Origin: RHKX01 sp964497825
GTDB lineage: Bacteria > Actinomycetota > Thermoleophilia > Solirubrobacterales > 70-9
DNA: 64,000 bases
Assembly (NCBI GenBank): GCA_964497825.1
Contig: CAZCFA010000004.1
Coordinates: 1-64,000 of the forward strand
Reading direction: 5' to 3'
Position numbers and translations under genes: made by a program. Below the pieces are notes generated by a model. It was not told where the DNA came from and did not search any database. It worked only from the letters and a program-made list of their open reading frames with translations. Each line of letters begins with the position of its first letter. Position 1 is the stretch's first letter. This document shows, in pieces, positions 41,599 through 49,806 of the stretch.

Positions 41599-42158
41599 AC
41601 CTTCTTGACCTGGTCGTAGCCGACCTCGACCGGGGTCTCGCGGCCGAAGATCGAGACCAGCACCTTGAGCTTGGCGGCGTCGTCGTTGATCTCGGCGATC
41701 TCGCCCGAGAAGTCCGACAGCGGGCCGCTGATCACCTTGACCGACTCGCCGATCTCGTACTGGGCCCGGGGCTTCGGCTTCGCCGCCGGCTCGCCGGGGG
41801 CGCCGGCGCCGGCGCCGACCGGTAGCGCCGCCTCGACCTGCAGCAGGTTGTCGACCTCGCCCTGCGACAGCGGCAGCGGCTTGTTGCGTGAGCCGACGAA
41901 GCCGGTGACCCCGGGCGTGTTCTTGACCAGGCCCCAGGCGTCGTCGGTCATCTCCATCTGGACCAGCACGTAGCCCGGCATCGTCCGCTTGTCGGTCGTC
42001 ACCTTCTTGCCGTCCTTGACCTCCTGCACCTCCTCGGTCGGGACGACCACCTGGCGCACCTTGCGGGCCTGGCTCATCGTCTCGACGCGGTGCTCGAGGT
42101 TCTTCTTGACCTTGTTCTCGTGACCGGAGTAGGTGTTGATCACGTACCAGCGGAACAT
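41595..42158 (-). CDS. nusG: Transcription termination/antitermination factor NusG
   Basis: Links RNA polymerase to the ribosome (through S10) or Rho. The protein is 187 aa. The NGN domain covers residues 1-115 (MFRWYVINTYSGHENKVKKN, TMPGYVLVQMEM, NTPGVTGFVG). A Gly/Ala/Pro linker leads to the C-terminal KOW domain (GESVKVISGPLSDFSGEIAE). It follows secE after 34 nt, the usual order. Confidence 0.98.
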   Translation of the reverse strand: MFRWYVINTYSGHENKVKKNLEHRVETMSQARKVRQVVVPTEEVQEVKDGKKVTTDKRTMPGYVLVQMEMTDDAWGLVKNTPGVTGFVGSRNKPLPLSQGEVDNLLQVEAALPVGAGAGAPGEPAAKPKPRAQYEIGESVKVISGPLSDFSGEIAEINDDAAKLKVLVSIFGRETPVEVGYDQVKKV

Positions 42159-42192
42159 CTTGGGAAGGCTTTCTGTCTCTGGGGGGCTTCGA

Positions 42193-42720
42193 TCAGGTGA
42201 TGAAGATGTCGACGAGCTTCGAGAAGACCGCGTCGAGGGCGCCGAGGTAGGCGGCGGCGACGGCGACGAACAGGATCGTCACCGCTGAGGCCTGGACGAG
42301 GGTATCGCGGTCGGGCCACTGGACCTTCTGCAGCTCCTTGATGACCGAGGAGAAGAACGACATGACCGCGCCCCGCTCCTTCGTCTGGACCGGGGCCTTG
42401 GCGGCGCGGCGCTCGAGCTGCGCCTTGGCCCGCTCGGCCTGCTCGCGCTCGGCCCGGCGGCGCTCGCGCCGCGACGGCTTCGCCGTGGCCTCGGCGCGGC
42501 CGACGTCGGCCCGCGAGGGCGCCGGGGATTCGGTCGAGCGCGCCGCGATCTCGGCCCCGTGCTCGATCGCGAGCTCGGCCTCGACGACGTCCGCCGACTC
42601 CGGCACCTGGGTGTCGTGCTGCGCCTCCGAATCGGACTCGACGGCGCTTCCCTGCCCCTGCTCCTGGCGCTTGCGCCGCTTCGCCGCCTCGGCCTTCCGC
42701 TGTGCCCTCGACTTCGCCAT
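42193..42720 (-). CDS. secE: Preprotein translocase subunit SecE with long charged N terminus
   Basis: The SecE core (FFSSVIKELQKVQWPDRDTL and one TM helix, ASAVTILFVAVAAAYLGAL) occupies about residues 119-175. Residues 1-118 are an additional cytoplasmic charged region, Lys/Arg-rich at both ends with an acidic middle. Single-TM SecE proteins usually have 60-90 residues; extended N termini occur in actinobacteria. The gene lies between rpmG and nusG, as expected. Confidence 0.95.
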   Translation of the reverse strand: MAKSRAQRKAEAAKRRKRQEQGQGSAVESDSEAQHDTQVPESADVVEAELAIEHGAEIAARSTESPAPSRADVGRAEATAKPSRRERRRAEREQAERAKAQLERRAAKAPVQTKERGAVMSFFSSVIKELQKVQWPDRDTLVQASAVTILFVAVAAAYLGALDAVFSKLVDIFIT

Positions 42721-42731
42721 CGCTCAGCGCC

Positions 42732-42896
42732 TCAGCGCGTCTCCTTGTGCGCGGTGTGCTGCTTGCACCAGCGGCAGTACTTGCGCATCTCGATCCGGTC
42801 GGGCGTGTTGCGCCGCGACTTGTTCGTCTGGTAGTTGCGTCGCTTGCACTCCTCGCAGGCGAGGGTCACGGCGATGCGTACGTCTCCACGGGCCAT
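42732..42896 (-). CDS. rpmG: 50S ribosomal protein L33, zinc-ribbon form
   Basis: A 54-aa protein from ATG at 42896, starting MARGDVRIAVTLACEECKRR and ending CKQHTAHKETR. The cysteine pairs CEEC and CRWC form the zinc-binding ribbon of C+ L33. It lies 11 nt upstream of secE, the normal gene order in Gram-positive bacteria, and is probably the first gene of the rpmG-secE-nusG-rplKA unit. Confidence 0.96.
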   Translation of the reverse strand: MARGDVRIAVTLACEECKRRNYQTNKSRRNTPDRIEMRKYCRWCKQHTAHKETR

Positions 42897-43040
42897 CTAT
42901 CTATCCAGGCAGGCGTTGAAAGTTCGGTTCTCGTTGCGTCTGGCGACTCCCTCACCCCAATCCGGCCAAGCATCCTGGCCTCCCCACCGGGGGCCCTGAA
43001 GCCGGGATCGCTCCCGTGGCCGGGGGTGCGAGGTGCAGGC

Positions 43041-43046
43041 AGGATA
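43041..43046 (-). promoter_or_regulatory. Candidate -10 for the rpmG-secE-nusG unit
   Basis: TATCCT on the minus strand, about 145 nt before the rpmG ATG. The same hexamer lies before the GDPD gene (45040-45035). No -35 is evident. The 229-bp gap 42897-43125 contains no tRNA gene that I can fold. Confidence 0.3.
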
Positions 43047-43125
43047 GCGGGCGCCGCGACTATTGCCGCCGCCCGTGTTCCCTACCGTGCACCCGCAACG
43101 CGCAACCCAACCAGGAGCATTTGCG

Positions 43126-43497
43126 ATGAGAACACGACTGCCGCTGATCGTGGCCGCGCTGATCGCCTGCCTGGCCGTCGGCGCCGTGGCCGCCTCGGCC
43201 AACGGCACCAAGGTCGGCACGACGATCAAGATCAAGTACAAGGGCGCCGCGCCCAACGACCCCTACGGCACCTCCTACTTCTCCGGCAAGGTCGGGCCGA
43301 GGAAGTGCGCCGATGATCGCGTCGTCAAGATCAAGGGCGTCGGCAAGGAGCGGACCGACGAGACCGGCAGGTTCCGCCTGACCCTGAGCGGCCCCGCCGA
43401 GCCGGGCAGGTACAAGGTCAAGGTCAAGGCCGCGAAGGAGCGCCGCTTCACCTGCCGCAAGGCGAAGGCGAAGCTGCGGATCAAGAAGGGCGGCTGA
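43126..43497 (+). CDS. Small secreted Lys-rich protein
   Basis: A 123-aa protein from ATG at 43126, with AGGAG eight nucleotides upstream. The signal peptide covers residues 1-26 (LPLIVAALIACLAVGAVAASA). The mature part is basic, with a likely disulphide pair (PRKCADD and FTCRKAKA) and a beta-rich stretch resembling a single Ig-like or filamin-like module (GRFRLTLSGPAEPGRYKVKV). It ends KLRIKKGG. Family unknown; Lys-rich ends are shared with other exported proteins in this window. Confidence 0.75.
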   Translation: MRTRLPLIVAALIACLAVGAVAASANGTKVGTTIKIKYKGAAPNDPYGTSYFSGKVGPRKCADDRVVKIKGVGKERTDETGRFRLTLSGPAEPGRYKVKVKAAKERRFTCRKAKAKLRIKKGG

Positions 43498-43512
43498 GCC
43501 GCCGCGATGCCG

Positions 43513-43548
43513 GCGGGCGCGGCCGGCCACGGCCGCCGGGCCGCCCGC
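43513..43548. terminator. Nested hairpin between convergent genes
   Basis: GCGGGCGCGGC (43513-43523) pairs, with one bulge, with GCCGCCCGC (43540-43548); a CGGCC-AC-GGCCG hairpin sits inside. The gap of 55 bp lies between the 3' ends of the Lys-rich protein gene and the GDPD gene, so it can serve both. Confidence 0.5.
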
Positions 43549-43552
43549 GGGG

Positions 43553-44983
43553 CTACCTCCCGGGCTTGACCCGGAGCTTCACCGTCCCGGTCTGCAGGCC
43601 GGCGTTCTCGCTGCTCACCGCGACGGCGAGCTTGTAGTTGCCGCGGGCCTTGCGCCTGGTCTTGACCTTGATCGTGAAGTGGGCGCTGCGGCCGGCGTCG
43701 ACGTCGCCGTGGACCTTGTCGCATTTCGCCGCGAGCTTTCTGCGCAGCCGCTTCGGGATCTCGACGCAGGCGCGGACGGCGCTCATCGCCTGATCGCCGT
43801 CGTTGTTGATCCAGCCCCTGACCCGGGCCTTCTTGCCCGCCTTGACCTTGCGCTTCACCTTGAGCTTGCTGATCCGGCCGATCGGCCCGGTCGGCTGGGC
43901 CGGCGGCGTGCAGCGCGGCGTGCCGGTCGCGTCGGGGACGTGGTTGGCGCACAGGTAGGCCGCCAGCTTGCTCGGCTCCTGCGGGAAGAAGCCCTGCATC
44001 CCGGCGTCGACGAGGCGCCTGTAGAGGGCGTCGTTCTCGGCGGTGCCGTCGGCCGCCCAGACGTGGATCGCGTAGTCGTCGCCGTTGCGCTCGACGACGC
44101 TCTTGATCACCTCCGGAGCGTCGACGATCACGCCGCCGAGGTCGTACTTGTCGGGCGGCTGAATCGCCTCGATCTGGGGATCGAACGGGACCGACGGGTT
44201 GTTGAGCACGTAGTCCTGGGTCGCCGTGAGGCTGCCGGAGAGCGAGTCGTGCTCGGGCATTGCCGCGTGGAACGCGTTGATCTCGGCCGAGCCGAACGAG
44301 GCGACCATCACGTTCTCGTTGTCGCCGCCGGGCTGTGACGCGAGGATCGCCGCAAGCTCGTTCGCGGCCGCGATGCCCTCCGCCGTGTGGCCGCTCTGAT
44401 CCTTGATGTCGATGTTGATCTTCGTGCCCGGCGGCAGCTCCGAGAGCACGTCCTTGAAGGTCGGGATCTGGAAGTCGCTGCGCCCGTAGCCGGCCGGCGC
44501 CTGGACCTCGCCGGTCGCGATCCCGCGGAACGGATGCGGGTCCGCCGGGTTGTGGCCGTACTGGCCCTTGCCGGGCGAGAACCAGTAGGCCGCGTCGAGG
44601 TCCTGGAGCTCGGCCAGCGTGTGGTCCCAGATGTAGGGCGAGGTCGCGCCGCTGTTCCACGGCGGCGCCGCCGTCGGCTGGCCGAAGTCGGTCGTGGCGT
44701 TGACCGTCGGGTCATGGCTGATCACGAGCTGGCCGTCGCTGGTGATGTAGGAGTCCATCTCGACGGCGTCGGCGCCACGGTCGCGGAGCGCGGTCTTGAA
44801 CGCGTACAGCGTGTTGCCCGGCGCCTCGAGCTCACCGCCCTGGTGGGCCATGTTGAGGAACTGGTTCGGCGGCGTCGTCCACGGGTTCGCGGCAATCCCG
44901 CCCGCGGGCGCGGCGAGGGCGACGCCGCAGGCGGCGGCGAGGACGGCGATCAGGGCGCGAAGCCGCGAATGGCACTTGGTCAT
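43553..44983 (-). CDS. Secreted glycerophosphodiester phosphodiesterase
   Basis: A 476-aa exported protein. The signal peptide covers residues 1-32. The GDPD TIM barrel covers about 43-350: the catalytic segment AHQGGELEAPGNT contains H47, metal ligands E75 and D77 lie in EMDSYITSDG, and H90 is in ISHD. The usual HRG is HQG here, as in some actinobacterial members. The C-terminal 110 residues form a beta-rich domain (KLKVKRKVKAGKKARVRGWI) of CARDB-like character. It probably releases glycerol-3-phosphate from glycerophosphodiesters or teichoic-acid-like polymers outside the cell. Divergent from the SnoaL-like gene. Confidence 0.88.
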   Translation of the reverse strand: MTKCHSRLRALIAVLAAACGVALAAPAGGIAANPWTTPPNQFLNMAHQGGELEAPGNTLYAFKTALRDRGADAVEMDSYITSDGQLVISHDPTVNATTDFGQPTAAPPWNSGATSPYIWDHTLAELQDLDAAYWFSPGKGQYGHNPADPHPFRGIATGEVQAPAGYGRSDFQIPTFKDVLSELPPGTKINIDIKDQSGHTAEGIAAANELAAILASQPGGDNENVMVASFGSAEINAFHAAMPEHDSLSGSLTATQDYVLNNPSVPFDPQIEAIQPPDKYDLGGVIVDAPEVIKSVVERNGDDYAIHVWAADGTAENDALYRRLVDAGMQGFFPQEPSKLAAYLCANHVPDATGTPRCTPPAQPTGPIGRISKLKVKRKVKAGKKARVRGWINNDGDQAMSAVRACVEIPKRLRRKLAAKCDKVHGDVDAGRSAHFTIKVKTRRKARGNYKLAVAVSSENAGLQTGTVKLRVKPGR

Positions 44984-45034
44984 GGTTCTCCCGTCTGACG
45001 GTTGCGGGCCTGCCGGCGGCCCCTGCGGAGGGGA

Positions 45035-45104
45035 AGGATATGGGGCGCGGGCGAGTCGGGCGCCGCTGCCCTCCCACCCCCGGCCGGCCGTCCCCGGTTA
45101 GGCT
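45035..45104. promoter_or_regulatory. Divergent -10 elements, GDPD and SnoaL-like genes
   Basis: TATCCT on the minus strand (45040-45035) lies about 50 nt before the GDPD start. TAGGCT on the plus strand (45099-45104) lies 25 nt before the GTG of the SnoaL-like gene. Both fit the TANNNT pattern; -35 boxes are not clear. Confidence 0.35.
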
Positions 45105-45129
45105 GCGGCGCCCACCGACGGGAGCAACC

Positions 45130-45606
45130 GTGGACCACCCCAACGACGAGCTGATCCAGCGCTTCTACGCCGCCTTCGGCGAGCGCCGCGGCGACCCGAT
45201 GGCGGCCTGCTACGCGCCCGGAGCGCACTTCAGCGACCCCGTCTTCCCCGACCTCAACGGCGACGAGCCGGGGCAGATGTGGCGGATGCTGACCGCCGCC
45301 TCCGACGACCTGCGGATCGAGCTGGTCGAGCACGAGGCCGGCGACGAGTCCGGCTCAGCCCGCTGGCAGGCGCACTACACCTTCACCGAGACCGGGCGGC
45401 CGGTCCGCAACGACGTCCGCGCCCGGTTCCGGTTCGAGGACGGGCTGATCGCCGACCATCGCGACGACTTCGACTTCCATGCCTGGTCGCGGCAGGCGCT
45501 CGGCCTGCCCGGGCTGCTGCTCGGCTGGACGCCGATCGTCCGCGGCGCGGTGCGGCGCCGGGCCGCCGCCCGGCTCGAGCGCTTCATCGCCGCCGATTCG
45601 CGCTAG
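45130..45606 (+). CDS. SnoaL-like / NTF2-fold protein
   Basis: A 158-aa cytoplasmic protein from GTG at 45130 with GGGAG seven nucleotides upstream. The N-terminal helix with IQRFYAAFGERRGDPMAACYAPGAHFSDPVF and the later FRFEDGLIADHRDDFDFHAWSRQ are typical of the SnoaL-like NTF2 superfamily, small alpha+beta barrels acting as isomerases, hydrolases or ligand binders. D/H pairs in the pocket (DDFDFH) are conserved in the family. Substrate not predictable. It is convergent with the His-tailed protein gene (14-bp gap). Confidence 0.75.
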   Translation: MDHPNDELIQRFYAAFGERRGDPMAACYAPGAHFSDPVFPDLNGDEPGQMWRMLTAASDDLRIELVEHEAGDESGSARWQAHYTFTETGRPVRNDVRARFRFEDGLIADHRDDFDFHAWSRQALGLPGLLLGWTPIVRGAVRRRAAARLERFIAADSR

Positions 45607-45620
45607 CGCCGGGGATCCGG

Positions 45621-46052
45621 CTACCCGGTTCTCCCCGGCCCGTGGCCGTGGCCGTGGCCGTGGTGATGGTGATGCCTTTTTCTGATCCTGAACCTGGCCG
45701 TCGCCCCGGTCGGGTCGGCGTTGCCGGCGGCGTCAATCGCCGTCAGGCGGACGCGGTGGCGGCCCGGCTTCAGCCGCCGCAGCTTCAGCGGCGAGCTGCA
45801 GCGGGTCAGCGGCTGGCTGTCGAGGTTGCAGCGGAAGCTGCCGCCGGGCTCGGTCGAGGCGAAGACGATCTTCACCGTCCGCCTCCGAACCCTGACCTTG
45901 GTGACCTTCGTGTCGGGCGGGGTCGTATCGAGCGCCGGCGACGCGCCGACGCCGTCGCCCTGATCGCCGGGGATGGCGCCGGCGGGCAGCGGCGCCAGGG
46001 CGAGCAGCACGGCGCTCACGATCGCGGCAGCGATGCCTTCAATCCCGCCCAT
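45621..46052 (-). CDS. Secreted single Ig-like domain protein with natural His-rich tail
   Basis: A 143-aa protein. The signal peptide covers residues 1-26 (IAAAIVSAVLLALAPLPAGA). Residues about 42-125 form one Ig-like domain (PPDTKVTKVRVRRR, FRCNLDSQPLTRCSSPLKL, VRLTAIDAAGNADPTGATA) of the same type as the six repeats in the 1353-aa surface protein. The last residues are HHHHHGHGHGHGPGRTG, which could bind Zn, Ni or Cu. A function in metal capture or adhesion is inference. The His tail is encoded by GTG/ATG-type repeats that look prone to slippage. Confidence 0.75.
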   Translation of the reverse strand: MGGIEGIAAAIVSAVLLALAPLPAGAIPGDQGDGVGASPALDTTPPDTKVTKVRVRRRTVKIVFASTEPGGSFRCNLDSQPLTRCSSPLKLRRLKPGRHRVRLTAIDAAGNADPTGATARFRIRKRHHHHHGHGHGHGPGRTG

Positions 46053-46100
46053 CGCGCTGAGTGTAGGACACGGGTACGGGCGCGATTACAGTTCTGCCAG

Positions 46101-46583
46101 TTGCCCTCGCTGCCCGCCAACGACGCTCCCTACCGACTGCTCCGCGACTGTGAGTTCGGCCCCGGCGCGGTCGTCTTCGCGCACACCAACCTCTACGGGT
46201 GCGAGGTCGGCGCCGGAACCCGGGTCGGGACGTTCGTCGAGATCCAGTCGGGGGCGGTGATCGGCAGCCACTGCAAGATCCAGAGCCACACGTTCATCTG
46301 CGAGGGGGTGAGGATCGGCGACGGCGTCTTCGTCGGCCACGGCGTCATGTTCGTCAACGACAAGCGGCCGCGGGCGCGCAACGAGGCCGGCGCGCTTGCC
46401 GGCGGCGGCGACTGGGAGCTGCTGGCGGTCCGGGTCGAGGACGACGCCACGATCGGCTCCGGAGCGATCATCCTCGGCGGGGTGACGATCGGCGCCGGGG
46501 CGATGGTCGGCGCGGGAGCGGTCGTCAGCGCCGACGTGGCGCCGGGGGCGACGGTCGCGGGCGTGCCGGCGCGGGCGCGTTAG
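46101..46583 (+). CDS. Left-handed beta-helix sugar N-acetyltransferase (WbpD/WlbB-like)
   Basis: A 160-aa enzyme with hexapeptide repeats (VGAGTRVGTFVEIQSGAVIGSH, DGVFVGHGVMFVND, VGAGAVVSADVAPGATVAGV) that fold as a left-handed beta-helix trimer. The sequence CKIQSHTFICEGVRIGDGVFVG followed by FVNDKRPR is typical of acetyltransferases acting on UDP-2-acetamido-3-amino-uronic acids or related nucleotide aminosugars. The start is uncertain: TTG at 46101 fits the family length, and no ATG lies upstream in a sensible place. It is likely linked functionally to the aminotransferase at 56479 and the dehydrogenase at 61680. Confidence 0.85.
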   Translation: MPSLPANDAPYRLLRDCEFGPGAVVFAHTNLYGCEVGAGTRVGTFVEIQSGAVIGSHCKIQSHTFICEGVRIGDGVFVGHGVMFVNDKRPRARNEAGALAGGGDWELLAVRVEDDATIGSGAIILGGVTIGAGAMVGAGAVVSADVAPGATVAGVPARAR

Positions 46584-46625
46584 GCGCGGGGCCGGCGCCG
46601 GACCGCGCGCCGTGCCCATCCTTCG

Positions 46626-46787
46626 CGCGCCCGTCTTACCCCTGGGTACCCGGTCCTCGAGTGGGCCGGTCGGTGCGGGCGCGCCCGTTGTACCCCTGGG
46701 TACCCGGTCCTCGAGCGGGCCGGCGGGTGCGGGCGCGCAGCTTGTACCTCTGGGTACCCGGTCCCCGAGCGGGCTGGCCGGTGCGAG
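46626..46787. repeat. Tandem repeat, three 54-bp units
   Basis: Units start at 46626, 46680 and 46734, and a fourth begins and fades at 46788. Each contains a GGGTACCC palindrome preceded by TACC(C/T)CT, followed by CGGTCC(T/C)CGAG and a GGGC(C/T)GG(C/T)-type end. The period of 54 is a multiple of three, so an open frame persists on several frames, but none has gene-like features. The unit lies between convergent 3' ends of the acetyltransferase and the first GH-like gene; the rest of the 264-bp gap shows nothing clear. Confidence 0.85.
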
Positions 46788-46847
46788 CGCGCCGGCGAGC
46801 CGTCGTCGTCGCGCCCGCGGCAGCCGGATCCCCGGCCGGCACCGGGC

Positions 46848-48287
46848 TCAGCGCTTCTGCTTCCAGACGAGGCTCTTGCGCTTGCCGACCCGGGCCCGCA
46901 GCTTGGCGGCGCCGCGCAGCCTGACCCTCGTCGTGAACACCTTCCCCGCCCGGACCCGCAGCCTCCTCACCTTGCGATAGCCGCCGCCCCTGCCCTTGCG
47001 GTTGGCGCTGATCGTCAGCCGGCCGCTGCGCGGCGCCTTGCCCCAGACGAACAGCGTCCGCTTGCTGCGGCGGTCGGTGACGAGGGGGAAGGCGATCGCC
47101 CGGGCGCTCGGCTTGCGCTTGCCGTTGTAGTAGTAGACGCCGGTCTGGTAGGTGTCGAGGGTGTACTCGCGGCGCCGGCGCTGCTTGGCGTCGCGGAACT
47201 GCAGGAAGGAGACGTTGGCGGCGCCCTGCTTCCACAGCAGGTAGAGCGCCTGCTGCATCCAGCGGGCCTGGGTCCGCGGCGCCACGCCCTCGACCCTGTC
47301 GGGCGGATCGGTCTGCCACCAGACCTCGTTCGCCCACAGCTCGTGGCGGTCGCCGGTCGCGATCGTGTTCCGCCGCTCGGCCCTGCGGACGACCTTCCTC
47401 AGCTCGTGGAAGTCGGCGATCATGATGTCGTCGTCGCCGGGACCGTGGGCGGTCGGCGGCGCCGCGCGGTTGATCGGATGGTGGGCGTAGATGTCGAACT
47501 CGGGCCGCCGGCCGCTGGGGCAGCGGCTGCGGCGCAGCTTGCGGTTCAGGCACATCAGCTCGCGCGCGAACCGCAACGGGCCGGTCTTCCTCGCCTTGCG
47601 GCCGGGCCGGTCGCCGTAGGGGGCGGTGCCGCCGGTGACCACCCGTGAGCCCGGCGATTCCGCCGCGACGGCATCGTAGAAGCGGTTGAGCAGCTTCACG
47701 TAGATGCCGGCCGAGACGTTGCGGCGGCCCTTGAACTGCGGCGTGATGTAGGTGCTCAGGTTGGGCTCGTTCCAGGCCTCGAAGTACTCGACCCGGGGCA
47801 GGGTCTCGCCGCCGGCCCGGTAGGAGCCCGAGTAGCGCTCGGCGACGGCGTGGGCGAAGTCGCCGAACGCCCGGGCGTCGGGCTTCCAGCTCCCCGCCGG
47901 CGCCTTCCGGTAGCCGGGTCGGCGCGGTCCCTCGGCCCAGCGCGGGGCGAGCATCACCGTCAAATCAACGTCGAAGCCGCGCTCGACGGCGTTGCGGATC
48001 GCGGTGTCGTAGCCCATCCAGTTGTAGCTGGGATCGGCGGGATCGCGCGGGTCGGCGGGCTCGTTGAAGGCGACCAGGCTCCAGAGCATGTTGACGCGGA
48101 TCACGTCGGCGTTGACGGCCGCGGTGCGCTCGAGCCAGAGGCCGCTGTGATCGCCCTCGTAGAGGTGGTCGGCGAAGCCGACGTCGAGCGGGCGGGCGGC
48201 GCCGGCGCTCGACGGCAGCAGCGTCAGCGCGATCGCGGCCGCGGCGACGACCGCCGCGGCGAGGCGGCGCGGTGCGGGGCGCGGCAT
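46848..48287 (-). CDS. Secreted GH-A-clan-like glycoside hydrolase, paralogue 1
   Basis: A 479-aa exported protein with a signal peptide to about residue 30. The TIM-barrel domain covers residues 33 to about 390. The acid/base candidate is E174 in AWNEPN, and the nucleophile candidate is E321 in WANEVWW, the spacing expected for GH5/GH39-type retaining enzymes. A basic beta-rich C-terminal domain (about 400-479) ends LVWKQKR. It lies 4 nt after paralogue 2, in one transcription unit. The substrate is probably the polysaccharide made by the neighbouring locus; the exact family cannot be fixed by eye. Confidence 0.82.
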   Translation of the reverse strand: MPRPAPRRLAAAVVAAAAIALTLLPSSAGAARPLDVGFADHLYEGDHSGLWLERTAAVNADVIRVNMLWSLVAFNEPADPRDPADPSYNWMGYDTAIRNAVERGFDVDLTVMLAPRWAEGPRRPGYRKAPAGSWKPDARAFGDFAHAVAERYSGSYRAGGETLPRVEYFEAWNEPNLSTYITPQFKGRRNVSAGIYVKLLNRFYDAVAAESPGSRVVTGGTAPYGDRPGRKARKTGPLRFARELMCLNRKLRRSRCPSGRRPEFDIYAHHPINRAAPPTAHGPGDDDIMIADFHELRKVVRRAERRNTIATGDRHELWANEVWWQTDPPDRVEGVAPRTQARWMQQALYLLWKQGAANVSFLQFRDAKQRRRREYTLDTYQTGVYYYNGKRKPSARAIAFPLVTDRRSKRTLFVWGKAPRSGRLTISANRKGRGGGYRKVRRLRVRAGKVFTTRVRLRGAAKLRARVGKRKSLVWKQKR

Positions 48288-48291
48288 CCGC

Positions 48292-49806
48292 CTAGCCCTT
48301 CTGCTTCCAGACGAGGCTATTCTCGCCGCTGACCTTGGCCCGCAGCTTCGCCTTGCCCTTGATCTTCAGCTTCTTGGTGAAGATCTCGCCGGCATCGACG
48401 CGCAACTTCGCGACCCGGCGGTAGCCGCCCTTGCGCCGGTGCTTGCCCCTGTGCTTGCGGTGCTTGCCGCGCCGCTTGACCTTCGCCTCGATCGTCAGCT
48501 TGCCGCCCTTGGGCGCGCGCCCCCAGGCGAGCAGCTTCTTGCGGCCCTTGCGATCGGTGACGAACGGGAAGGCGACGGCGTCGGCGCTCGGCTTGCGCTT
48601 GCCCTTGTAGGTGTAGACGCCGGTCTGGTAGCTGGCCAGCGTGAACTCGCCGGGCCTGTACTTGGCGTCGCGGAACTGCAGGAAGGAGACGTTGGCGGCG
48701 CCCTCGTCCCAGAGCATGTAGAGCGCCTGGGCCATGAACCGCGCGTGCTTCTTCCACGGGAACCCCTCGACCTTGTCGGGGGGGTCGGTCTGCCACCAGA
48801 CCTCGTTCGCCCACAGCTCGTGGCGGCCGCCGGTCGCCGTCTTGTGAAACTTCTCCGCCTTGCGCATCGCCTTGGTCAGCGAGCCGAAGTCGGCGACCTC
48901 GATGTCGCCCTTGTTGTCGGCCTTCTCCTCGGGCGGGTCGAGCCGGTTGATCGGGTGGTGGGCGTAGATGTCGAAGCTCGGCGACGTCGGGGCGCCGTTC
49001 GGGCACTTCGACCGCTTGTTCGACGGGCTCAGGCAGAGCAGCTCCTGCTCGAACCGCAGCGGCCGGGTCCGGTTCGGCACCGCGTTGCCCTTCGGCGGAT
49101 CGTCGCCGTAGGGAGCGGTGCCGCCGGAGACGACCTCGGAGGTCGGGTTGACCGCCTTGACCTCGGCGTAGAAGGCATCGAGCAGCTTCGCGTAGATGTC
49201 GCTGGCGGTGTTGCGCTTGCCGTCCCACTGCGGCGTGATGTAGGTGCTCAGGTTGGGCTCGTTCCAGGCCTCGAAGTACTCGACCCGGGGCAGCGTCCTG
49301 CCGTCGGCGACGTAGCTGCCCGAGTAGCGCTCGGCGACCGCGGCGGCGAAGTCGCCGAACTTGCCGGCGTCCGGCTTCCAGCTTCCCGGCGGGTACTTGT
49401 CGTAGTCGCCGGGACGGTTCGGGCCCTCGGCCCAGGGCGGCGCCCAAAACACGGTCAGGTCGACCTCGAATCCCGCCGCGACGGCGTTGGCGATCGCGGT
49501 GTCGTACTCGGTCCAGGTGTAGGCCGGGTCGGCGGGATCGCGCGGGTTCGCGGGCTCGGAGCCGGCGACCGCGCGCCAGGACATGTTGACGCGGATCACG
49601 TCGGCGTTGACCGTCTTCGTCAGGTCGAGCTCGGACTTGCTGTGCTGCGCGTCGCCGTAGAGGTAGTCGGCGAAGCCGATGTCGAAGCTCTTCGCCGGCT
49701 TCGCCGCGGTCGCGGTCGCGGCGGCGATCATGAGCCCGGCCGCGATCGCGGCCAGCAGGGCGAGCGCGGCGAGCGGGCCGCGGCGAGCCGGCGCGGCGGA
49801 GCTCAT
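48292..49806 (-). CDS. Secreted GH-A-clan-like glycoside hydrolase, paralogue 2
   Basis: A 504-aa exported protein, close paralogue of the 46848 gene. The signal peptide covers residues 1-35, followed by FDIGFADYLYGDAQHS. The catalytic candidates are E183 in WNEPN and E335 in NEVWW. It carries a longer Lys/Arg/His-rich linker (KRRGKHRKHRGKHRRKGGY) before the C-terminal beta domain ending SLVWKQKG. Its ATG overlaps the stop of the upstream membrane-anchored protein (ATGA), so the two are co-translated. Confidence 0.82.
   Translation of the reverse strand: MSSAAPARRGPLAALALLAAIAAGLMIAAATATAAKPAKSFDIGFADYLYGDAQHSKSELDLTKTVNADVIRVNMSWRAVAGSEPANPRDPADPAYTWTEYDTAIANAVAAGFEVDLTVFWAPPWAEGPNRPGDYDKYPPGSWKPDAGKFGDFAAAVAERYSGSYVADGRTLPRVEYFEAWNEPNLSTYITPQWDGKRNTASDIYAKLLDAFYAEVKAVNPTSEVVSGGTAPYGDDPPKGNAVPNRTRPLRFEQELLCLSPSNKRSKCPNGAPTSPSFDIYAHHPINRLDPPEEKADNKGDIEVADFGSLTKAMRKAEKFHKTATGGRHELWANEVWWQTDPPDKVEGFPWKKHARFMAQALYMLWDEGAANVSFLQFRDAKYRPGEFTLASYQTGVYTYKGKRKPSADAVAFPFVTDRKGRKKLLAWGRAPKGGKLTIEAKVKRRGKHRKHRGKHRRKGGYRRVAKLRVDAGEIFTKKLKIKGKAKLRAKVSGENSLVWKQKG

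Noticed and set aside
42897..43125. Possible tRNA gene upstream of rpmG (tRNA-Trp or tRNA-Thr is common near secE)
   Set aside because: No T-loop consensus, cloverleaf or CCA end could be found on either strand.
43553..44983. Frameshift or missing catalytic residue in the GDPD because HRG is replaced by HQG
   Set aside because: The remaining ligands are intact, the frame is continuous and HQG occurs in actinobacterial members, so it is treated as functional.
46626..46787. CRISPR-like array
   Set aside because: The whole 54-bp unit repeats; there are no distinct spacers and no cas genes.
46612..46980. Coding frame through the 54-bp tandem repeat
   Set aside because: It stays open because the period is a multiple of three, has no ribosome-binding site and runs antisense into the GH-like gene.
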